From Beta vulgaris subsp. vulgaris (taxonomy: Eukaryota > Streptophyta > Magnoliopsida > Caryophyllales > Amaranthaceae), in NCBI RefSeq assembly GCF_026745355.1, contig NC_079210.1, positions 17,747,771 through 17,811,770 on the forward strand: a stretch of 64,000 nt of DNA. Direction: 5' to 3'. Under the pieces are notes generated by a model that worked only from the letters and a program-made list of their open reading frames with translations, was not told the DNA's origin and made no database searches. The position numbers and the translations under genes were made by a program. The stretch's first letter is position 1. Each line of letters opens with the position of its first letter. Shown piece after piece: positions 55,381 to 64,000 of the stretch.

Positions 55381-56288
55381 TATTCCAAACTAAGCTTACC
55401 GACAACTATTAACAATCCAATAATACAACACTTATGCAATCACCCAAAACAAACACAAATCAATTGAAATAACAATTCACACCCAACAATAGTGAAGACT
55501 CATCAACTATAATCACCATTATCAACACATAAATCATTACTCAGAATTGAAAAACAAGAAGAAAAGGAACAAAGAACAGAGCAGGGGGTTAGTACCGACA
55601 AGAAGGGCTGCCTCGTAGCAGCACTACCACCAGCCACGAGTACAGAAGACAGAAAAGAAGGACGAGCTGAACTCCGGCGAGATGACAAAGCAGGCAGGGC
55701 GTGGTGATGCAGGAAGTATTCGCCGGCATCAACGCTCCGGTGCGATGGCGAAGCACATCAGCGGACGAAGCACACGAGAGAAAGAAGAAGTAAAGCAGCA
55801 GCACGGCAAGAGGTGGGGAGGGGGGGCTGCAGCACAGCAAAGCTCCGGCGAGCTTGAGGGAAACGCCGGTGAGATGGAAGACGGGGGGAGCGAGAGAGAC
55901 ACGAATAGGGTCGAGGTTTGATGGGGAAACAGGGGAACTTCCAAGAGAGAGGGAGATAAGGGTTTTGGTTGGGATTTGTTTCATGGCCCGACAAAAATAA
56001 CAAAGGGGGTTTAATTCCTCCTTCAACCGACTAAGTAACCAAGTTAAGGGATGATCGATTTCCGCTTCCTATTTGGGCCAAATACTACTCTATTTAGTCG
56101 CACATAAAACACAAAAAAAAATTAATAATAATAACTTTATAAACTTGACATAATTAAATATATCACAAAAACCGCAAAAATAAATATTCATACTCTAACT
56201 CAAATAAAATAAGAATATTCAAAACATAATTCACTTAATAATTACAATTAGCCTTTAAATAAACGCTCTTAAAAATAGGGCTATTACA
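55381..56288. repeat. LTR-like remnant ending GGGCTATTACA
   Basis: Its last ~200 bp match 21060-21267 (same end GGGCTATTACA). The middle is CpG-rich with scattered short frames, none convincing. Element 2 ends exactly at its left side, so element 2 probably inserted into this older LTR. Confidence 0.5.
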
Positions 56289-57159
56289 GTGCGTCACACT
56301 CTTTTCGCTGATTTAGTTGGCATAATGGACGATCCTACATTTAGTCCTATGTTTGTTTGTCTTCATTCGTGTAAAAAAAATATGGTCATTTAGAAGTCTC
56401 ACCTAATTCAAAAAAATCAATCTTTTCGTGCAAGGTCGAGTCTCTCCTAAAAATTGCATCTAAAGTGGTCCTTGTAAAGTTAGATTTATCATGCATGTCT
56501 ACCTTTTCCCACTTCATCTATGCTGTTCAACTAATCTTTCCTATCAATCTTACCCTATCATATTCAATCAATTTCAAAAACTTACTTTTTAAAAATCAAT
56601 TCTACATCTTATTCTATTCTACCTTTCTCTAAAATATTTATTAATCATCATCATACCACCACATTTCAATAAAAAATATATTTTCAAAATTAATCCATCA
56701 TCTTTCCTAATAAAAGACGAAACATGGGGTTCCTTTCAAAATTGAATTTCCAAAATTCTAAGCCCAGTCTAAACACCTTCAATTCAATACATTTGAATCC
56801 AATTAGTTAAATTCACTAGCATTCATTTAAGGCCCATATGCATTAGAGTCCAATTTGCATTCATATTAAGTCCATCTAAATTTGAGTCTATACATTCATT
56901 TTAGGTCGGCTAGCATAAGAGTCCATCTTAGGCCCACAAAAGTCTAGCCCATGTCAAAATCTAGGCCCATTTGCATCTATGTGTGAAACCTATTCTATGT
57001 CAAGCCCATTCCAAGTCTAATCCCAGTATATTCCATTCTAAGTCCAATCCTAGTCCAAGTCAAACCTATATGTCAATTCATATCCTAGGTCTAGTTTTCA
57101 TCTCCATGTAATCCCTAGTCAGTCTTCGGACTATAAAAATCGAGTCTTAGGACTATAAA

Positions 57160-57960
57160 AGTTCATCCCTTAATGTCTAGCCTGCTTGCTCACCCATAAG
57201 TTCAAGTTCTAGCATTTCTTAAGTCTATAGGCAATTGTTGGGTCTAGCCTACTTGCTTACCCGTAAGTTCAAGATCTAGCATTTCTTAAGTCTATAGGCA
57301 AATGTTGTGTATAGCATGCTTGCTCACTCGTAAGTCCAAGGCCTAGCATTCCTTAAGTCCATAGGCAATTTTTGTGTCTAGCATGCTTGCTCAGCCTTAA
57401 GTTAAAGGTCTAGCATTCCTGCTTGCTCACCCGTAAGTTCAAAGTCTAGCATTCCTTAAGACCGTAGGCAATTTTTGTGTCTAGCCTACTTGCTCACCCG
57501 TAAGTTCAAGGCCTAGCATTTCTTAAGTCCATGGGCGATTTTAATGTATATTTAATGTATGTTTCGAAGTCTAGTTGTCTAGCCTATTTTGCTCAACCGT
57601 AAGTTCAAAGTCTAGTTGCCTAGCCTACTTGCCTTAAGTTAAGAGTTTGGTCTATGTTATTGTCCAGCCTTCCTTAGTGTCTAGCCTACTTGCTACCCGT
57701 AAGTTCAAAGTCTAGCATTCCATAAGTCCATAAATTTTTTTGACTCTATCCGGCTTAGTCTAATGTAAGTTCCGAAGTTTAGTTGTCTAGCCTGCTTACT
57801 CACCCGTCAGTTCAAAGTCTAGGTGCTAGCTTACTCACCTTAAGTTAGGAGTCTAGTCTTCCTTATTGTTCAGTCTTCCTTAAAGTCTAGCCTACTTTCT
57901 CACCCGTAAGTTCGAAGTGTAGTCTCTCCTAAACTCAATCATGGAGTCCAGTCTGCTTGC
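57160..57960. repeat. ~60-70-bp minisatellite upstream of the Ogre-like Gag
   Basis: The words GTCTAGCCTRCTTGCTCACC, CGTAAGTTCAAGGTCTAGCA and TTCCTTAAGTCCATAGGCAA recur about ten times with variable gaps. Outside this block, 56289-57160 and 57960-58250 are composed of short repeats such as AAGTCCA and AGGCCCA, without a gene. Confidence 0.8.
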
Positions 57961-58295
57961 ACGGTCTAGTCCACTCAATGTTTGCATTTGCATATAGTCA
58001 GGCCCATGTCTCCATCATGGTCAAGTCCATACTAGTCCAAAATCCATAACCATTTATATTCCCATTTCTAATCATTTTCCATCTCCGTTTCTCACCTCTC
58101 ATTCCCATTTTCATCTCTTATTCCTATTTCTCATTTAGAAAACATTATTTCTAAAAATTTACGAGGTCCATTCGAAATCTGTTTAGGACTGATCGTGAGA
58201 TTATAACTTGGGAATGCCCGACAGAGAGGATACAAGGTCAACCTACTCCCAGACTCGTCAAACGCATTCTCACATTTTCAGACGAATCCTTTGAC

Positions 58296-59470
58296 TTGTC
58301 TGAATCATCATCTGAAATGGGAGACGCTAATGAACAGCTCAGTACCATTATGGCTCAACTTAAACAGATGAACTCTCGCCTTCCTGAACAAGACAAAGAG
58401 AATAAGGCACCGAGAGAGAAACTGACCGAGGAAGAAGAGCAAGATGACACTCCTCCGCCACCACCACCACCACCTCCTGATAAGATCGAGGCAGAACTGA
58501 GGTTTGAGAAACTCGAGCAATTGATCCAGTCAATTCGTGCACTCGAGAGTCAGTCTCATGGTAATGACATCATTAATCCTGAACTAAGGGACAAGCTCCC
58601 TAAAAAGGTAACATTGGGTGACCTCTCAAAATTCAAAGGAGTCAAGGACCGAGAGGACCACTTGAGAGATTTCTCCATCTCTATGGCTCTCAAGGGTATG
58701 AGCAAGGACTTTTTTGCTTATGTTTTTCCTTTAACCTTGGATGCACATCCATCCAAATGGTTCAGATCACTGAACAAAGCTAAGTTGAATGACTAGGAAT
58801 ACATCACAGAAGAGTTCCACAAACTTCCTATTGGCCTTTGTGAGTTGGAAATAATTAAACATGATTCCAACAAAGATTTCGTTAGCTTCCTTAACTTTGG
58901 AGGGAAAAAGCTGCACAAATGACTAATAGGCCATCTCAAGAGGATACAAGTCCGATTGGTGATTCATAACCTGAAACCTAAGTATGGGGATCATATCAAG
59001 TTCCAACACATAGAGTCTTCCACGAAGCTTTATAAGGAAGGCCTGGTGATTGAAGATGAGGTATATGCCAACAAGAACAAGGGTTCCAACAACAACAACT
59101 CTTTCAAGAAGACTAATAAAAAGCCTTCTACATCTAAAAACAACGATATCAACGCCCTAAATACTGATAAGAGAGGTTATCAAGGACCTTAAAGGACATT
59201 CACTCCATTGGGCATGACTCGAGAAGAAGCCTTCACTAGGTTTCATGCAAAAGGAGCACTTCAGCCTATCGGCCCTACTTCAGCCTATCAGCCCTACTTC
59301 AGATCCTCCTTCTGAGAAAAGATCCAACAAATGGAATCCTAATGCCTACTATAAGTACCATGAAGGAAATGGGCATACGGCATTATAATGTTGGACTTTG
59401 AAGCATCATCTGCAGGATATGGTTGAAGATGGTAGATTGCCAGTTCAGCCCGCAGCAAAAGTCAGTAATA
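58296..59470 (+). pseudogene. Ogre-like Gag, broken
   Basis: An N-terminal coiled segment and a nine-proline run lead to VTLGDLSKFKGVKDREDHLR and MALKGMSKDFFAYVFPLTLD, HPSKWFRSLN, then TAG at 58794 where relatives have Trp. It resumes EYITEEFHKLP, loses frame near 58900, and returns with VRLVIHNLKPKYGDHIKFQH and IEDEVYANKN. After another stop near 59190 comes RTFTPLGMTREEAFTRFHAK and the zinc-finger region YKYHEGNGH. Three frame or stop lesions at least. Confidence 0.75.
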
Positions 59471-60352
59471 GAGGCAACCTCTTGCCGGGGGATAGTCATT
59501 TAACGCTAGTTTTCTAGGTTGAGTCAGAGAGTCCTTCCTCTAGCTCTTTCATTGCCTTTTCTATCAAGTCTACGTCATTTAGGATTTTATTTTTAAACTG
59601 CCTTGTTCAATTTATTTTTAATTAATAAAATAACTGAATTTTGATTTTTCTTTTCATTAGCCTTCCATCATTTTTATTTATGCTTCGAGTTCGACGATGA
59701 AACTTAAATCACCTTATGAACATGACTAAAAATTATAAAAAGAGATCTGAAATGAAAAATTGGTAAAAAAGAGAGGACATACTTTGGATCAGGAGTTGTT
59801 CCCCTCTCCCTTCCATCACCTTCCATAACCCATCATCATTAAACCACCATCTCCATGATCATAAACCAAATAATCCCTTCAATATCAAAGCTCCACAAAT
59901 AGCCTTGAAGCCTTCCAATACCCTAAACCAATAACTTGTGGGCAAGCCTCACTACATAAAAAAAAAAAGAGTCAATGCCAGGCAGAAATAAAAAGTGAAC
60001 GAAAATCAAAGAGCGAAAAAAAGCAAAAGCAAAAGAAAACGCACAAGACAAAAAAGAAAGAAAGAAAAGAGCGCTAAAAGAAAAATCCAAAGGCCAAAAA
60101 AAAAAAAAAAGAAATAAAAAGTCAAGCTAGGGGGCTTGCACATAAGTTTTACCCCTCATTCAAATCATTCAACCCCACCAAATCTTAACCTATAATTCCA
60201 ATCCATAATCCTACATTAGCCAAATCAATTAAACTTTTTATCATTCATTATCAACCTTTGATTAACCCTAACTCCTTATTCAAGGTATGTCCAAGCCCGC
60301 TTGGTTGAAAATTCGAAAGGGCGGCCTAGGAAAAAGTCCGGGCACAATTTAT

Positions 60353-60388
<36 letters not shown>

Positions 60389-61382
60389 ATAAATCAGTTC
60401 TTGAACTACGAATGATCTGATTTTGCAAGGATACGCAGGAATCCTCATCTTGAGGTCCGACCGCTTCAATAAAATAAAATTAATCAAGTTCTAATGATTT
60501 AATTTTCTAGAGTTCAGGAGCATACCTTTTCTAGATCTCGACATAGACTCGAGTCTACACCTAGCCTCGTCAAAGCCTTTTCCCACCTACATTCATTTAA
60601 GTCATAAATTCATATTTTTCTCAATCCAAACTATCTTTTTCCCCGAAGGACTCTCCAACAATTCCATGGTCTCTGGCGATATTTGACTTTGCCTGTATCA
60701 AATCCCCGAAAAAGAATCCCCAATGAACAACTTTCTATGTTCAAGACTGATCAACTACATTTCAATATCAGATCAAGTACATTTCAATTAAGGCTCAAGC
60801 CTAATTCAAGGTAAGCTCACCCAAAGTGGGGCCTTCCTATATATATGGTGGTGCCTTCAAGTCGAATCAAACTCCCGAAGAGTTGTAATCCGCGGACCTT
60901 GTTTACGGACCCCGATTAATTACTAAAAAGGATTTTCGAAAATCATTCGATCTATTTTTGATCATTCTATCAATCTACACATCTCCTAACCTTGCAAAAT
61001 CCCGACCTTGCACTGCAGCCTCGCAAAATCATGACCTTGCATTTCATATATTCTAGTCTTGCATAACCCTGACCTTGCATGACGTGTCAACCCTTAGCTT
61101 TCCATAAACTTAATCCTTGCATAGCGTCTCATGCATTCTTACAGAGTCTAAGTTTGCATTATTGCATCATTATGTGATTTACATGAGTTGTTTGCACCTA
61201 TATGCCAACAGCTTTCCCTGCAGGTAATGAAATTGCTTGTATTTATTGTACTACAAATTAACTTTGTTTTGCAGAGACTCACATATATAGATCAGTTCTA
61301 AACTGCAGAGCGGTTAGAATCGTTCTCCGTCCCGACATTGTATACTTTGACTTTCGGTTTCCTGAATCAAAGTGGGGGCTCC
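59471..61382 (+). other. Noncoding part of the Ogre-like derivative
   Basis: No gene seen. A-rich stretch at 59960-60125, (TA)n at 60355-60386. CCTTGCA-type words repeat near 60990-61085 (for example CCCGACCTTGCA, CATGACCTTGCAT). Ends in the polypurine tract. Confidence 0.45.
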
Positions 61383-62200
61383 CGTAGACACATAATCTTC
61401 ACTATCCATTTTAGGATCCAATAATGAAACATATGTACCACGATATTAGTTGGCGAAATCCAACGAAAAAGCAATCTAATGAACCACTCCAAAATTGTGT
61501 TTCGAAATGATATTCTAAAGCCCAATTAATTATTCATGATAATTAATTGATTTATTTTAGTAAATAAATATTTTCAAAAGATATCTTTTATATAGTTAAA
61601 TTAGATTTTATTCCGTAAAATCAGGTATCCGTGATTAAAGGATAAAAGAAATCTTTTAAAGACGCGTTTTAAATAAAGATATCAAAGGCACGTCAGGAGT
61701 CAGGTGGTGCACCTAGCGCACCAACCTGCGCCTGGCGCAGGGCCTTATGCCTGGCGTACGTCTGTGCATTAGGCACAGCTCTGTCTATTTGTGCCTAGTG
61801 CACTAATCTGCACGTGACACGTGGATTCCTGACTCATTCAAAGTTTTGCATCAAGCGCATGTCTCTTCTTGAGACACAAAATTTCTTTCTTATATTTTTC
61901 AAAACGCGTGCCACGTGTACGGTTTTTACTTGGCATGCCGCGTCATGTGCTTGAAATCTGCCTATAAATACTCCTGATTTCCCGAATCAAGGGGGGCTTT
62001 TCATTATTACTTCTACGAACGCAAAAGTCCTTACGAATACTTACGAATACACTTCGACTCTCAAAACACTCAAACACTCAAATACTTTCGTTACTTCAAT
62101 CAATCTTCTATTCTTAATCACTTTGTATTCCTGGTTCCACGATTGCTCCGCCTAAAGGTTGTTGTACTCTTCAATCTAAAAAACAGAAGTATAATCCTGA
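61383..62200 (+). repeat. Probable 3' LTR of the Ogre-like element
   Basis: Follows the polypurine tract and starts CGTAGACACATAATC; related LTRs start TGTAGACAC, so the first T seems to have become C. TATA box TATAAATA at 61963-61970 with GCCACGTGTACGG and GGCATGCCGCGTCATG upstream. The centre has GC-rich short repeats (GCGCCTGGCGCAGGG). The right end is uncertain. Confidence 0.5.
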
Positions 62201-63121
62201 GGTCTATTTTTATATTAAAGTTACTAACTGTTTCTTTCATGATGTAGATCTTAAAGTAATAAACGTTCTAATGTATAATCTAATCTATTTTTTATACTTT
62301 ATTTTGTGTTCATATTATTCTTGCCTTTGTATATTATATGCCTGCCTAATCATTTTGTTCATATTATTATGATTGTCATTTATGGTATTTATCACCTACA
62401 TGTTATTTTTGTTAAACAAGACAAAGAAATTTTCTAACATTAATCAGATTAATTTTGACAACCTGTTAGGTACCCTGTAATATTGATTGCCTAAATAACA
62501 TATCACCAAAACTTGTCTTTTTATATGTTTCCTAAACCAATCTAGACTAATTATTTTTAGGGTGTTTAAAATATTACATGATTATTTTTTTGCATAAAAT
62601 CTGTAATGAATCAATATTTAGTAGAGGCAAAGCAATGGACAACATAGTTCCTAATTGTGTTGTACCCTGACACCGAACTCAATCTTTAGTTCACTTTGAC
62701 CATCTATGGAGTCTAGACAAGAAAATCTACATTAGATAATTTTCCCTATAATTTTTCCATATCCAATTAGGTTTATGATTCTTCTTAAAAAGAATTGTTG
62801 ATGACTTCTTTCAAAACAACTTTCAATAATGCGCTCACACCGCGTAGGCGAAATATAAACACGCCTACAGTTACACATTGGTTTTTGAGCAAAGAAATCT
62901 GAAACAACATGTTTCGAATGTCCTAAAGTATTTCAAAAAGAAATATGTCTGTGACTTGGAGAGTGTGAAGTTGAGCTATTTGTAATTAGAATTTATTTGT
63001 TGGGTCTTTCATCTTTTTCTATCAAGGTTGAATCCACATAGTATAAGCCATTGTTGTGTCTACTAAGAAGAGTAGGCTTGCTCTTGGAAGGGTCCTGGAG
63101 GAAACACGAAGAAGAAGAGAA
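62201..63121. other. Intergenic DNA
   Basis: No gene or repeat structure recognised. A short frame at 63121-63327 overlaps the following LTR and shows no family features. Confidence 0.4.
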
Positions 63122-63890
63122 TGATATCTCACATCCTAGGTTGGAAGAAAGTTTTTAATGGACACAAGATTATAGTGAAATTTTGGAACGTGAAGAACAT
63201 CATGCAATATAATATGTGGGCTCAATGTTATACTTCCAATATTCTTTACTTATGTCTTATGGCGGTTGGCCGAGGAAATAAAAATAAAGGGGCCTGTGAC
63301 TTTGGTATAGTGAAGGAAGGAATTTAAGAAGGAGTTATGTGATCGGCGACACCACTCTCTAATATCCACAATGACTGAATAACAGTATTCATAAAGCATA
63401 AAGATTTACCTACTAGCATTGTGAGCTTCAATTTTAGGGTTTGCTTGTTGATTAACTCCATCAAATTATTGTATTGATCCGGGCTTATCATGGCTTTGTC
63501 GTGGCCTTCAGTGCCCCCAAGTTGTTCCTTCCATCAGTTTGGTAATAGGTGGTTGATAAGGGAGCTCACTGAGCTCACCTTTAATGGAGTTTAATTGAAC
63601 TCAGATGAAGGAGAGAAAGACTAATAGATGAGTTAGAGAGAGAGAAGAGAGAAATAGAGGAGAAGTTTGTTGTGGTCTATTTTCATAAAACGTCCAAATA
63701 CAGTTGTGAATTGTTTTATAAGCTGACAGAATACCAGCTCATCAATTCCAGCTCACCATTCTCTAACAACTTCTGACAAACTCCCGTGATTTAAGGACTA
63801 GTAACTAATTTTAACTAACCTTCCCGCCACAGCTTATGATCAAAACTATCAACAAATGATCAATTATTATATATAAGATCTCCTATATCA
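63122..63890 (-). repeat. Probable 3' LTR of a chromovirus entering from the right (769 bp)
   Basis: On the minus strand it starts TGATATAGGAGATC right after AAAAGGGGGGAAGTTA and ends at 63122 as GGATGTGAGATATCA, so TGATAT and ATATCA are the inverted ends. Contains a GA-rich run near 63630. Confidence 0.55.
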
Positions 63891-64000
63891 TAACTTCCCC
63901 CCTTTTAAAAGACTTGTCCTCAAGTCTGAACAAGAAAAGAAGGAAATTGAGCCTCAAATGCAGTAGCAATTTCCCAAGTAGCTTCATGATCCTCAAAGTC
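63891..64000 (-). pseudogene. Chromodomain C-terminus of a minus-strand chromovirus (edge)
   Basis: Reads DFEDHEATWEIATAFEAQFP from the window end, the last part of a chromodomain (the EATWE...FP pattern), then a frame change and LEDKS, and the polypurine tract AAAAGGGGGGAAG at about 63895-63908. The rest lies outside the window. A Reina-type element is my guess. Confidence 0.65.

Larger units (their letters stand above)
56289..62200 (+). mobile_element. Ogre-like (Tat-lineage) deletion derivative
   Basis: A degenerate Ogre-type Gag (58296-59470) is followed not by pol but by 1.9 kb of noncoding DNA, then a polypurine tract AATCAAAGTGGGGGC (61366-61380) and an LTR with TATA box. A minisatellite lies upstream of Gag. 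No 5' LTR is visible. The Gag assignment is by recognition of the phrases listed under that entry. Confidence 0.6.

Noticed and set aside
55589..56026. 145-codon minus-strand ORF
   Set aside because: Low-complexity Leu/Ser/Cys-rich frame in a CpG-rich LTR remnant; three overlapping frames are open at once, which points to base composition.

Overview
The window is eudicot nuclear DNA made mostly of nested, decaying transposable elements around one intact host gene. That gene, at 12302-17331 on the + strand, is an ARGONAUTE4-type gene of 22 coding exons (910 codons by my splicing, all phases consistent). AGO4 proteins bind 24-nt siRNAs and guide RNA-directed DNA methylation, so the gene that helps silence transposons is here surrounded by them. 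The plant assignment rests on the AGO4 exon structure and on plant-specific retrotransposon lineages. The closest lineage I can name for the two large repeated elements is Tat/Retand, described from Silene, so a Caryophyllales source is a tentative guess only.

Layout. 1-5703: 3' part of a Tat-lineage Ty3/gypsy element (element 1) with two antisense, TATA-equipped, apparently spliced reading frames, a ~59-bp tandem array and a 358-bp LTR. 5704-10550: AT-rich DNA with Stowaway-type MITEs, tRNA-like SINEs, microsatellites and a 150-bp block duplicated just upstream of AGO4. 10554-17540: AGO4 with an intron-containing 5' leader. 17540-23317: repeat-derived DNA with a strong foldback, a 24-25-bp minisatellite and an array of short hairpins. 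23470-27690: minus-strand CRM-like chromovirus, split by a 1408-bp CACTA element with a 3-bp target duplication. 27700-30034: a second CACTA end, then the 3' end of a Ty1/copia element. 30700-32450: minus-strand copia fragment.

32451-55380: second Tat element (element 2), + strand, 5'-truncated, with Gag, protease, RT, RNase H, a second RNase H and integrase, then the same antisense module, array and 380-bp LTR. Its integrase is split by a complete 11,642-bp Tekay-like chromovirus (37000-48641, minus strand) with two ~2.77-kb LTRs, tRNA-iMet-like primer site, chromodomain and perfect 5-bp target duplication CGATT. 55381-56288: LTR remnant. 56289-62200: Ogre-like derivative with Gag and a 3' LTR but no visible pol. 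63122-64000: LTR and C-terminal chromodomain tail of another minus-strand chromovirus running off the edge.

The best leads are: the antisense two-gene module conserved between the two Tat elements; the nonsense codons of element 2, which all look like cytosine-to-thymine decay; a 28-bp exact identity between an AGO4 splice-acceptor region and a repeat 5.5 kb downstream; and the 31-bp perfect foldback beside that repeat. All retrotransposon coding regions except part of the element 1 antisense module are broken.
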